Both the position numbers and the translations under genes were made by a program. A DNA stretch of 64,000 bases from Arachidicoccus sp. BS20 (lineage in GTDB: Bacteria > Bacteroidota > Bacteroidia > Chitinophagales > Chitinophagaceae). Below the pieces are notes generated by a model. That model did not search any database. It saw only the letters and a list, made by a program, of their open reading frames with translations, and was not told the origin of the DNA. The stretch lies in the NCBI RefSeq assembly GCF_001659705.1, contig NZ_CP015971.1, positions 2,979,029-3,043,028 of the forward strand. Direction: 5' to 3'. Positions 16,423 through 24,729 of the stretch are shown one piece after another (positions within the stretch are counted from its first letter, which is position 1; every line of letters starts with the position of its first letter).

Positions 16423-17541
16423 ATGGATAGGGGTGCTGTAAATACTTTTAGAAAGGCTAAAATCGTTTTTTGGAATGTCAATAAATATCTTTTTACAATT
16501 CGATTTCACGTACTGTGTTGGTCAATTTTTATTGCTTATGAAATTCTTTTAATATTTTTCTTAGGTGGATTGCGCAAAACATTTTGGGATTACGTTACTT
16601 CATATACCTTCTGTATTTGTCTTTTTTATTTTCATAGCTTTTATATCCTTGAACGTTCAATTGGAAAGCCATATCAGGCAGTAAGAATTATTGTTTTGGT
16701 TTTATTTGAAATATTCTTATATAATTTTCTTTCATCTCTTTATTCGTCATTGGCTAAAAGCGGAAGTTTTAAGGAAAGATTTTTTAGCATTGCCGTTACG
16801 GAAACAGCGAGCCATATTGGTCGTGCAGTTTATTTTATAGGGCTTAGTACTGCGTATTGGTTAGGATTAACAGCTCGAAGAAGACAAAAAAGAATTGCTG
16901 CGATGCAGCTTCAGCGTTTTCAATCGGAACGAAAGCAATTGCAATTGTCAAACGACTTGTCTAAGGCGCAACTTCAATATATAAAGGCTCAAATTAGCCC
17001 GCATTTTATTTTTAATGCACTGAATGCTGTTTATTGTTCTGTTGAAGAAACAGATAGCGCATCTGCTGAAATAATTTCACTGCTCTCACAAATAATGAGA
17101 TATGCTTTAGCTGACCTCGACGCAGATGGAAAAGTGGCTTTATCTGAGGAAATTGCCAACATTGGCAATATTATAAAATTAGCGCAATTGCGATATGGAG
17201 ATAAATGCTTTATACATTTTACTTGTTTGGGCGAAGTAAGCAATCAACGCATCATTCCGGTAATATTGAGCAATCTTGTAGAGAATATTTTATCACACGG
17301 AGACCTTTCAGACCCGCTAATACCTGCGGTAATCAAGGTCATTTTAAAAAACAATTCTTTATATTTCTACACGAAAAATAAAAAGAATTATATTGACTTA
17401 TCTGTAAATAAAGCTTGGAACTCTACGGGAATTGAGTTCGCAAAACAGAGATTGGAATCCTATTATCCGGAGAAGTTTACATTGGATATTACTAATGATT
17501 CAAAAATCTTTGAAACTACTTTGAAAATTGAATACCTATGA
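16423..17541 (+). CDS. LytS/YehU-type sensor histidine kinase
   Basis: A 372-aa protein. Four hydrophobic segments lie in about residues 25-150 (e.g. FHVLCWSIFIAYEILLIFFL). A cytoplasmic coiled region with basic residues (GLTARRRQKRIAAMQLQRFQ) leads into the His_kinase (PF06580) domain with the phospho-acceptor motif QISPHFIFNALN. The ATPase N-box (LSNLVENILSHG) and a G-box-like STGIEFAKQRL follow. No periplasmic sensor domain is present, so the signal is probably sensed through the membrane part. Its stop overlaps the start of the LytTR gene by 4 bp (ATGA). Its first codons lie within the duplicated segment. It most likely controls the RiPP genes on either side. Confidence 0.92.
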   Translation: MDRGAVNTFRKAKIVFWNVNKYLFTIRFHVLCWSIFIAYEILLIFFLGGLRKTFWDYVTSYTFCICLFYFHSFYILERSIGKPYQAVRIIVLVLFEIFLYNFLSSLYSSLAKSGSFKERFFSIAVTETASHIGRAVYFIGLSTAYWLGLTARRRQKRIAAMQLQRFQSERKQLQLSNDLSKAQLQYIKAQISPHFIFNALNAVYCSVEETDSASAEIISLLSQIMRYALADLDADGKVALSEEIANIGNIIKLAQLRYGDKCFIHFTCLGEVSNQRIIPVILSNLVENILSHGDLSDPLIPAVIKVILKNNSLYFYTKNKKNYIDLSVNKAWNSTGIEFAKQRLESYYPEKFTLDITNDSKIFETTLKIEYL

Positions 17542-18257
17542 TAAATTGCATGATTGTAGAAGATGAACAACATAGTATCGATTTGTTGGAAAGATATATT
17601 GAAAGAACGCCGGGATTATCGCTGTTAGCCTACGATAAAAATCCCCTAAATGCATTTGCAGATATATCAACAAAACAGTTAGAGCCGGATGTAGTTTTTT
17701 TGGATATAAATATGCCGGGTCTTACCGGGCTCGACCTTGCGAAGCAAATTATTTCATTTACCAAAGTTGTGTTTACGTCCGCACACTCAAAATATGGAGT
17801 TAAAGCTTTTGATATAGGCGCTTTTGATTTTTTAGAGAAACCTTTTACTTATGAACGTTTTTTGCAAACAATCAGAAGACTGAATGAACCGATTGTAAAG
17901 CATCATCAAGAATCGGCGATAAATGATTTCTTTTTTATTAAAGGAAATAAGAAAGGGATAGTAGAACGTGTTGATTTGGATAATATCCTATATATTGAAT
18001 CATCACACAATTACGCCGTATTGTATTTATCGGATGGTAGTAAGCAAACCATTTATATGAGCCTTGCTGAAATAGAGGGCGCTTTGCCAAAAGATAAATT
18101 TTTGAGGATACAAAGGTCTTATATCGTTAATCTTAAAAAAATTCAGAAAATAGAAGGCAATATGATTTATTTACAATCGCTCAAAGAGCCGATAAATTGC
18201 GGTTCATTGTACAAAGAAAGTCTTCTTGAAGTCATTAAAAAACAATTGCTGGGCTAA
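17538..18257 (+). CDS. LytTR-family response regulator
   Basis: A 239-aa protein. The receiver domain (residues 1-120) has the acidic pocket EDE, the phospho-acceptor region VVFLDINMPGLTGLDL and the conserved lysine in LEKPF. The LytTR DNA-binding domain (about 135-239) has FFIKGNKKGIVERVDL, ILYIESSHNYAVLYL, and FLRIQRSYIVNLKKIQKIEG. It is translationally coupled to the kinase. It ends 5 bp before the convergent stop of the LanB gene, so the cluster is very tight. The expected targets are the precursor and dehydratase promoters; no repeat-type LytTR site was clearly identified. Confidence 0.93.
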   Translation: MINCMIVEDEQHSIDLLERYIERTPGLSLLAYDKNPLNAFADISTKQLEPDVVFLDINMPGLTGLDLAKQIISFTKVVFTSAHSKYGVKAFDIGAFDFLEKPFTYERFLQTIRRLNEPIVKHHQESAINDFFFIKGNKKGIVERVDLDNILYIESSHNYAVLYLSDGSKQTIYMSLAEIEGALPKDKFLRIQRSYIVNLKKIQKIEGNMIYLQSLKEPINCGSLYKESLLEVIKKQLLG

Positions 18258-18262
18258 AACTG

Positions 18263-21200
18263 CTATGCGTACTTTTTCACACTTTTTATTGAATAATAAT
18301 GCCGCCACAAAAGATAATGCATTATCATTTCTTGTTTCCTGAAATCATGAGAAAACAATCTGTTGAGATGCATATGAATAATATCAATGAAGACCGATGA
18401 TTTTTGTTGTATCTTTTTTGATAGTTTTTTAATTTCTGTAACTAATAATATAGCTTCTCTTTCAATCCGAAAGAATTTAACGTCTTTATCTGCGTCAAGA
18501 ATAGTCGGTCTAAATTCTCTGTATTTCTTTTGCAACTGAATGTAAATCTTGTCTTCAATATTTAATTCTTTTTGAAAGGCTTCAAACATCTCTTGATGAA
18601 AAGAACATTTTTCTTCAATTGTCAATCCCATTGTGGTTGTAATGGTATCAATGATATAAAACGAGAGAGAAAAATATTTCTGCTCGGTTGGAGAAGGCTT
18701 GTTGTAATGAAGAAAGTTCATAATTAGATTACTGCACGTGCAGAAAACATTTTCAACGTCTTCTATATTTTCCGAACCATATCGTTCAAGCTCTCTTTTA
18801 TATTCTGCAATAATTACGTTTTGGGCAATTCTTTTCTCTTTGAGAATAGACAAATATTTATTGACAATTTTGAGAATTTTCTGCAAATTCTCTCCATTAA
18901 AATTAAAGCGCAATCTTAAATGATTATCGGGGTCTAAATATCTTACATAGTGCCATTTTTTTATGAGATTTTCAGCATACAATTCATTTACGATGTTATA
19001 AATAATCTCTGCGATTATTTCATTCGAATGGCTGCTGTGGCAATAAATTTTGTAGTATATCCAATCTTCACAAGGAATAAATTCTCTTTGGGTTATCGTA
19101 TGGTCAGAAAAGACGGGACAATTTGTTTCTTTATATACTTCATCGCATCGATATAGATGTGTAATAAACTGGCTGATATACGGTAATTTATTCTCGTCTT
19201 TCACTGCAAATTGTTGATTAGAAACAAAAGGAAATTCTTTGATGATAAGATATTTTTCCTTTTGTAAAATGTCTGATAAAAGCAACATGTCAGAATCTAT
19301 ATGAAGATTAAAAACCAATTGCTGGTCGAACTGCGTGTAGGCAAAATGTGTTGAAATACCTAATTTAATCAGCATTTCCCTTATTAGTTGGATAGAATCG
19401 TTTGAATTATTCTTTAAACAGTATTCCCATGTTTCGCGGCTAATATGCCATTCCGCAAGACATAGGATTGTGGATTTATATGCTACTCGTGGATAATACT
19501 GAAATCCCGGAAAAAATTGGCTCAAAGAAAAAGGCAAGATAGGATGTATGTCCTGATACTGTACATCACATAAGAATCTGAATATCGCTAAATCAGCACG
19601 TGAATAATTATATGCTGAATCTAATCGGGGAATTATTCGTTTGCCAAGGCTCTTTGACCATAGTAGAATTGAGCCTTCTTTTATTTCAATCCAAATATCC
19701 GATAATCGTATTTGTTTGCTTTGCTCTTTTGTGGAACTTACTAAAATGGGTATTTCATAATCTCTGACAGAAATCCTCCTCTCGATATTTGCCGTTTTAT
19801 AATCGCTGATGCTATTTATTTCTGTGAATATTACATGAGGATTTGAATCTCTTTCGATACGTGTTATATCTTTTGCCAGTCTTGCTATTTTTTCCGAAAA
19901 GGGAGTAAATCTCCCGATGAGAGAAGTCGCCGTAGCGCTGCTGACGGATTCAATAAATACTTGGTGGTCGTCAATAATTCTGAACATTACAGAAAAGCTT
20001 GGCGGCAGTTTATCATTGTTGTCATGTATTGTGTTGGCGTATTTTTCTAAATCCGATTGCTGTAATTGAATAACTTGTTTATTGCCGCTTTGCTCAATCC
20101 ATTTTTGCAAAAGCAAATGACGGATAGAGTCGAGTTCAATGGATGTTAAACCCGAACCTGCATTTTGCTTATTGAAGACGACATTTTGAGTTAAGGAAGA
20201 ATTTTCACATTGAGATGCGAGGCTATTGTAATTAATTCCTGCATCCGGGTCTAATGCCTGTAATAATGGGATACATTGTCTGTCAAACTTAGTATTAAAT
20301 TGAACAATAAAATCATCTATTTGAGGTATGGAAACCTTTTGATTACACAATGCATTGAGTATGAAAATTCCATCTTTGATAGCATCTTGAAATTGATTTG
20401 AAATATCGCCTTTTATCATTTCTTTTTCTGCATTTACACATAGAGATAGAGATGGATCAAGTTGTGTAATTTTATTTAATGATTCAATATCAGTTACCGA
20501 TTGAATATTTTGCAGATATTCATATTCGGCACTGCTTATCCTATTCGCAAAATCCGGCTCTATAACACCCTGTAATGTTGCGGGAAGTATGATTTTTAGT
20601 TCAATCAGTTGATTAAATAATCCGACATAGTCAATAAAATTGGGTAACTCTTTAGACAGACAAGTCAATATTTCTTTGTTGTCTCTTGGGTTTTTACAGA
20701 ATTCTATTATTTTTAAAACAAGAGGTATCTGTTCGATTTCATTAATGAAAAAGTTTTTACCATTTAATCCGTTGTTTCTAAAACACAGGTATCGGAAATT
20801 AGTCCCTATTTTATAAAATGTAGGATTGCTGTGATATACTGTTTCAGTATTATCGAAAGAATCGCTTTTTTCATTTAATTCAATTACTTCGGCAAAGTCC
20901 AATGCCGTATGCAGGCATATTTTTCCCAACTGAATGTCATTATTTGCGACACCCCATTTTAAGGTTGAAAAAGCAGCGAATAAGCCAAAAGGAGTTGTTC
21001 TATAAGACATTCGGTTGAAGTATTTATGTAGGCTTGTTTTCTCTTTTTCACTAAAAGATTGGTATTCAAAATTTTTCTTCTTGAGATTATAGTATAGGCT
21101 TTTACTTGCAAGAAAAATCGACATCCTAAATGTGCTGTTTTGCAGAAGTTCGCTGATATTATCTGACGGATATTGTTTAAAACTAAGCGTTGGCGTACGT

Positions 21201-21274
21201 AATATAACATCGCTGTGAAAAGAATAAATTGAACTAGACTGTTCTTCAAAGAGGTTGTTTTTGCTAATCTTCAT
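18263..21274 (-). CDS. Full-length class I lantibiotic dehydratase (LanB-like)
   Basis: A 1003-aa protein. In this family LanB uses glutamyl-tRNA to glutamylate Ser/Thr of a precursor and then eliminates glutamate to give dehydroamino acids. The N-terminal domain (1 to about 680) shows the conserved NRMSYRTTPFGLFAAF motif (about residues 88-103) and FRMSIFLAS. The C-terminal elimination domain (about 735-1000, SpaB_C / thiopeptide type) has WIYYKIYCHSS, HLRLRFNF and ERYGSENIE. Both domains are joined, as in NisB, unlike split thiopeptide enzymes. It is convergent with the LytTR gene and is a one-gene unit. No cyclase, protease or ABC transporter gene adjoins it: the sequence upstream (21,275-21,944) is non-coding and then becomes mobile-element sequence. 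The enzyme call is firm; the substrate is inferred. Confidence 0.92.
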   Translation of the reverse strand: MKISKNNLFEEQSSSIYSFHSDVILRTPTLSFKQYPSDNISELLQNSTFRMSIFLASKSLYYNLKKKNFEYQSFSEKEKTSLHKYFNRMSYRTTPFGLFAAFSTLKWGVANNDIQLGKICLHTALDFAEVIELNEKSDSFDNTETVYHSNPTFYKIGTNFRYLCFRNNGLNGKNFFINEIEQIPLVLKIIEFCKNPRDNKEILTCLSKELPNFIDYVGLFNQLIELKIILPATLQGVIEPDFANRISSAEYEYLQNIQSVTDIESLNKITQLDPSLSLCVNAEKEMIKGDISNQFQDAIKDGIFILNALCNQKVSIPQIDDFIVQFNTKFDRQCIPLLQALDPDAGINYNSLASQCENSSLTQNVVFNKQNAGSGLTSIELDSIRHLLLQKWIEQSGNKQVIQLQQSDLEKYANTIHDNNDKLPPSFSVMFRIIDDHQVFIESVSSATATSLIGRFTPFSEKIARLAKDITRIERDSNPHVIFTEINSISDYKTANIERRISVRDYEIPILVSSTKEQSKQIRLSDIWIEIKEGSILLWSKSLGKRIIPRLDSAYNYSRADLAIFRFLCDVQYQDIHPILPFSLSQFFPGFQYYPRVAYKSTILCLAEWHISRETWEYCLKNNSNDSIQLIREMLIKLGISTHFAYTQFDQQLVFNLHIDSDMLLLSDILQKEKYLIIKEFPFVSNQQFAVKDENKLPYISQFITHLYRCDEVYKETNCPVFSDHTITQREFIPCEDWIYYKIYCHSSHSNEIIAEIIYNIVNELYAENLIKKWHYVRYLDPDNHLRLRFNFNGENLQKILKIVNKYLSILKEKRIAQNVIIAEYKRELERYGSENIEDVENVFCTCSNLIMNFLHYNKPSPTEQKYFSLSFYIIDTITTTMGLTIEEKCSFHQEMFEAFQKELNIEDKIYIQLQKKYREFRPTILDADKDVKFFRIEREAILLVTEIKKLSKKIQQKSSVFIDIIHMHLNRLFSHDFRKQEMIMHYLLWRHYYSIKSVKKYA

Positions 21275-21944
21275 CGGTCTCTACAAGCTTTATTTTCATT
21301 AAAAAATATTTCATACAGGATTTCTTGCTATGCGCAATCAATGATGTTTTTTGTACAAATAAGTAAATAAATCTTTGATGAAAAAATATTGGATGAAGTG
21401 CGTCTTAGGAATGCTCAAATTGGGTTTTAATAGTCTGAAATGAAGCCATGCACAATTAAAAAATTCATCAATAGAAGTTCCTTATCTGAAAATTTTTAAA
21501 TGCGAAGAACTTCCAAAGACGGAAATTATACATCCCGAATTGCCAAAGAATGCAATTGCTATACAAGTCATTTTGTTTTAATGCTTTGTTTTGGGTCGCT
21601 ATTTAAACTATATTTTAAATACGATATTCTTTTTCGTCAGCAATATATTTTTCTCCCTTCGTCATTCTCCTTTCTTCGCGAAAGTCTTATTGTCGCTCCG
21701 CCCAAAACAAGGTCTGCGCCTTCGTAAACTGCGGCTTGCCGAAGGTTTGCAAAACAAAATCTTCCTTTCGTTTTAGCCCCGACTTCGTCGGGAATGTGTT
21801 TCGTGAAAGCGTATTTTCTTTCGCAAAACCTTGTTATTGTCCGTTTCGCCAACAAGGATACAGTTGCTACGAGGTTAATGAACGAGGCGTAAGCCGAGTG
21901 AGTTTATCAAACAATTTTTTATTTATCATTTAAAATTTTAAGCA
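21275..21944. other. 670-bp gene-poor interval between LanB and the DUF932 gene
   Basis: The first 200 bp are AT-rich and serve as the LanB leader. From about 21,500 the composition shifts to that of the conjugative element, with a small hairpin CCCGAC-TTC-GTCGGG at 21,778-21,792 and an imperfect CCTTGTT...AACAAGG stem at 21,829-21,857. Short frames exist on both strands (e.g. minus 21,637-21,855) but have no recognisable features. I see no cyclase, transporter or second precursor here. Confidence 0.5.
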
Positions 21945-22976
21945 ATGGCACACAACATTTTTTTTAATGAGCAAACAGGACAGCACAGCTTTTTTTCCGT
22001 TAAGGAAAAAGCATGGCACAATTTGGGATTGGTAGTAACCGAGTACCCAACAAGCAGGGAAGCAATACAATTTGCGGGACTGGATTATGAAGTCTGCAAG
22101 CTGCCGAACATACACCGTCTGGCTGACGGTATTACAGAAATTGTTTCGGATAATTCTTTCTTTACCTATCGTACTGACAACAATATAGTTTTGGGCGATA
22201 AGCTAAGTGCAGATTATGAAGTCGTACAAAATGCGGAAGCCTTTACTTTCTTTGACAGCATTGTTGGCGGGGATGGCATTTTGTATGAAACCGCAGGCGC
22301 GTTAGGCAACGGCGAACGTATTTTTATTACGGCAAAACTGCCGTCTTATATCAAAGTGGGCAGCGATGATGTGATTGAAAAATACATTTTTTTAACGACC
22401 TCGCACGATGGCAGCGGGAGTATTACCGCAGCGTTTACGCCCGTCCGTATCGTTTGCCAAAATACACTGAATGCAGCTTTGCGCAACTGTTCAAACGTGG
22501 TGCGCATACGCCATACGGCAAACGCACAGGAAAAATTAAAGGAAGCGCATAAAATCATGGGCATTGCAAATAAGCTGTCCGAAGAACTGGACGGCATATT
22601 TAACAGGTGGGCAAAAGTGCGTATCACGGATAAAGACATATTGAAACTGATACAGCAGGCATTAGCCCCGAGCAAGGAAGTTTTAAAAGCCGTGCAGACA
22701 GGCGGGGAATTATCAACTGTGTTCAACAATGTTTGCAACGATGCTTTCATGTATGCCATGACAAGCCCAACCCAACAAACAGAAACAACAAAGGGTACGT
22801 TGTTCGGCGCATATAATGCGGTTACAGGCTATTTTCAGAATGTACGCCAATACAAGGACGAAGAAAGCAAATTGGAAAGTATTTTGTTTGGTACAACCAT
22901 GCAGAAGACACAGGCAGCTTTTAATTTGTGTTCAGCCTTTGCAAAGAACGGTAATGAAGTATTGCAATTAAATTAA
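21945..22976 (+). CDS. DUF932 domain protein (phage/plasmid-like, TIGR03299 type)
   Basis: A 343-aa protein with the typical start of the family, HNIFFNEQTGQHSFFSVKEK followed by AWHNLGLVV. It continues with KLSADYEVVQNAEAFTFFD, a segment rich in ERIFITAKLP, and VRIVCQNTLNAALR before a helical C-terminal third. Proteins of this kind are widespread in Bacteroidetes conjugative elements and phages; their molecular function is unknown. It marks the right-hand part of the decayed element. A hairpin terminator follows, then two small overlapping genes. ATG start preceded by an A-rich leader. Confidence 0.88.
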   Translation: MAHNIFFNEQTGQHSFFSVKEKAWHNLGLVVTEYPTSREAIQFAGLDYEVCKLPNIHRLADGITEIVSDNSFFTYRTDNNIVLGDKLSADYEVVQNAEAFTFFDSIVGGDGILYETAGALGNGERIFITAKLPSYIKVGSDDVIEKYIFLTTSHDGSGSITAAFTPVRIVCQNTLNAALRNCSNVVRIRHTANAQEKLKEAHKIMGIANKLSEELDGIFNRWAKVRITDKDILKLIQQALAPSKEVLKAVQTGGELSTVFNNVCNDAFMYAMTSPTQQTETTKGTLFGAYNAVTGYFQNVRQYKDEESKLESILFGTTMQKTQAAFNLCSAFAKNGNEVLQLN

Positions 22977-22983
22977 TCCTTAC

Positions 22984-23004
22984 AGGGCGGGCTTGTTCCG
23001 CCCT
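22984..23004 (+). terminator. Hairpin after the DUF932 gene
   Basis: AGGGCGG / CCGCCCT perfect 7-bp stem with a 7-nt loop, 7 bp after the stop, followed by a modest T-run. A G+C-rich stem in an A+T-rich gap supports a terminator. Confidence 0.6.
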
Positions 23005-23032
23005 AACTTCTTTTCAGTTAAAATAAAATACG

Positions 23033-23281
23033 ATGACACATAAAGAATTAGCAAAAAGATTTACGGAATTGCTCAATGCAAATCCGATACATAACACGAT
23101 AGCAGAATTGTTTAATAAAGCATTGGATTGCGGGGCATTGAACATACAAGCCGAACCCGCAGCAGATTACAGATTGCCGAAAATTATTTTTTATGCTATC
23201 CTTTGTACAATGGCGGACGATTGGCAACCCTATCATGAAAGCAATAAAAAAGAAGCTAAAAATTTAAAACTTTTTCTATGA
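23033..23281 (+). CDS. Small conserved-type mobile-element protein (82 aa)
   Basis: An 82-aa protein, mostly helical (HKELAKRFTELLNANPIHNT, then a middle with AELFNKALDCGALNIQAE), ending LKLFL. No motif assignable. The gene overlaps the next by 4 bp (ATGA), which supports both being real. Small genes in this position after DUF932 genes are usual in Bacteroidetes transposons. Function unknown. Confidence 0.6.
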   Translation: MTHKELAKRFTELLNANPIHNTIAELFNKALDCGALNIQAEPAADYRLPKIIFYAILCTMADDWQPYHESNKKEAKNLKLFL

Positions 23282-23496
23282 GCATTTTATCACAACACAC
23301 CGAAGAAAAGGTTATCGCCGTGTTAGCGGAATGTATAATACTTTTTGAAAAGCTGTATTATCTGCACATGACAGCACAAGACGCATTCGATGCGAGAACC
23401 GCCGAAAATTTACTGAAAGGCATTGTTGAAAGCAACGGTTTTCGTGTGGTGCATAGACAGGGCAAAAACAGTAAGCCGTATCAACCAGCCGATTAA
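23278..23496 (+). CDS. Small mobile-element protein (72 aa)
   Basis: A 72-aa protein with a helical first half (EEKVIAVLAECIILFEKLYY) and a basic tail (VVHRQGKNSKPYQPAD). It is translationally coupled to the 82-aa gene (ATGA overlap). A 14-bp palindrome, GCCGATTAATCGGC, lies across its stop codon (23488-23501) and is followed by a T-rich stretch, so it may also end transcription. Function unknown. Confidence 0.58.
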   Translation: MSILSQHTEEKVIAVLAECIILFEKLYYLHMTAQDAFDARTAENLLKGIVESNGFRVVHRQGKNSKPYQPAD

Positions 23497-23703
23497 TCGG
23501 CAATCTTTTATTTTTATGTTTGTTTAAAGCATTCATCATGCTTTGCAGCGCGCTATACCCTACGCGCTTTCTTTTTGCAAACGCCACAAAAAGAAAGCAA
23601 CCAAAGAAAAACGCTAAAGCCGGATGGCAACCTGCGGTTGGCGTATGGTTTGGCACAAAATAGTGCCGCGATAATTACTTTGGTTATATCGTAATTATCG
23701 CGG
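23488..23703. other. Cluster of perfect inverted repeats at the end of the element genes
   Basis: Four inverted repeats occur in 216 bp: GCCGATTAATCGGC (23488-23501); GCTTTCTTTTTG / CAAAAAGAAAGC (23566-23577 and 23587-23598, 9-nt loop); GGCAC / GTGCC (23652-23656 and 23663-23667); and CCGCGATAATTAC / GTAATTATCGCGG (23666-23678 and 23691-23703, 12-nt loop). The last two share two bases and so are mutually exclusive. Such density suggests an oriT, a recombination region or attenuation rather than simple termination; the actual role is unknown. Confidence 0.6.
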
Positions 23704-23804
23704 TCTTTTGAATGGTATTAAAGCGGGAGCAAACATACCGTTGCTTACTTATTATCCATGAAACTTTCGGTTAATTAATTCCAAAGGAAACGCAAAACAA
23801 CATT
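23704..23804. other. Short gene-free stretch
   Basis: About 100 bp between the hairpin cluster and the truncated minus-strand gene tail. I see no motif in it. Confidence 0.4.
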
Positions 23805-23981
23805 TCATTGTAATTTTAGAGAGCCAAGCTTTTCGTTCAATTCACTCAAGCCGCCTTTATCCAACAAATTTTCGGCAATACTTTTTAATTCATCAGTCAT
23901 TTCTTTATCCATGACGGAAAGCACACCGTCCCTTGTTTCTGTTTTGCCCGTTTCTTCCTCGATAATCTTTGCGAGCATCAG
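23805..23981 (-). pseudogene. C-terminal tail of an unidentified mobile-element gene, cut at the junction
   Basis: On the minus strand an open frame encodes AVLLMLAKIIEEETGKTETR, DGVLSVMDKEMTDELKSIAE and NLLDKGGLSELNEKLGSLKLQ, then TGA at 23805-23807. The frame runs straight into the SusC fragment at about 23,980, so the gene's front is missing. The tail is a charged helical segment with normal codon use. I do not recognise the family. Its truncation shows that 23,980 is not the natural end of the element. Confidence 0.55.
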
Positions 23982-24710
23982 CAAAACAGCGGTTGGGAAT
24001 TTTCTGCCAATGCAAATATTATTCAGACCAAAGATTTCAAATGGTCAGTCAATGGAAATATTTCTTTTAATAAAAACAAGCTACTGAATTTTCCCGATTT
24101 AGCTAGTTCTTCTTACGCCAATATTTTTCAGATAGGCGCGCCTATCAGTATTGTCGGCGGCTATGCGACAACGCTTAATACGGAAACCGGAAATATTGAG
24201 CTTGCGAACGGAAGTACATGGGTACCATATTTAAAAAATTTGCTTCCCAAATATTTCGGCGGATTTGGCACAGATATAAGCTATAAAAATTTTACCCTCA
24301 ACGCGTTCTTTACATTTAAAAATCAGGACAACGGAAACCTTAGTTTCTATTACAATTACCCGGGATCTATGTATAATCAGCCGTCGATTGTTTTGGACAG
24401 ATGGCAAAACCCCGGAGACAACACCACTTTTCCAAAATATACTACTACAGATGATGAAAGCAGTTGGTATTATCTTTATAATTCGACACGCAGCTATTTT
24501 CACAATTCTTACATAAGGCTTGCAGCATTATCACTGAGTTACAATGTTCCTGCAAAATGGCTCAAAAAATCGCCGTTCCACACTTTGCAGGTTTATGCGT
24601 TGGGCAATAATCTGTTTACTTCTACAAGTTTCGCCGGCATGGATCCCGATGTTCCTTACGGAACGCCACCGCTACGCAGCTTTACATTCGGCATAAGAAC
24701 AAATTTTTAA
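23982..24710 (+). pseudogene. SusC/RagA TonB-dependent transporter, C-terminal fragment
   Basis: Encodes the last 243 or so residues of a SusC-like outer-membrane barrel: QNSGWEFSANANIIQTKDFK, strands such as WSVNGNISFNKNKLLNF, PKYFGGFGTDISYKNFTL, IRLAALSLSYNVPAKW, the family hallmark VYALGNNLFTSTSFAGMDPD, and a terminal RSFTFGIRTNF. The frame is open upstream into mobile-element sequence, where it becomes nonsense. The plug, N-terminal domain and most of the barrel are absent from this window. The gene was therefore interrupted by the element, or joined to it by deletion. The SusD partner starts 19 bp downstream. Not functional as it stands. Confidence 0.85.
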
Positions 24711-24729
24711 TTTGACTAAATCATTGACA

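Larger units (their letters stand above)
16098..16476. repeat. 379-bp direct repeat, right copy
   Basis: Partner of 4755-5133. Here the sequence continues into an intact histidine kinase, so this is the copy with the original context. The sequences to the left of the two copies are unrelated up to the TTAGTCGGCAAC boundary. Confidence 0.93.

Noticed and set aside
21637-21855. 72-aa minus-strand frame in the gap before the DUF932 gene
   Set aside because: Basic and low in strand/helix pattern, no motif or leader; probably chance openness in element non-coding sequence.
23312-23656. 114-aa minus-strand frame over the small genes and hairpins
   Set aside because: It runs antisense through two coupled ORFs and through inverted repeats; composition is Cys/Arg-rich as expected for a shadow frame.
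23560-23704. Possible CRISPR-like repeats
   Set aside because: The repeats are inverted single hairpins, not direct repeats with spacers.
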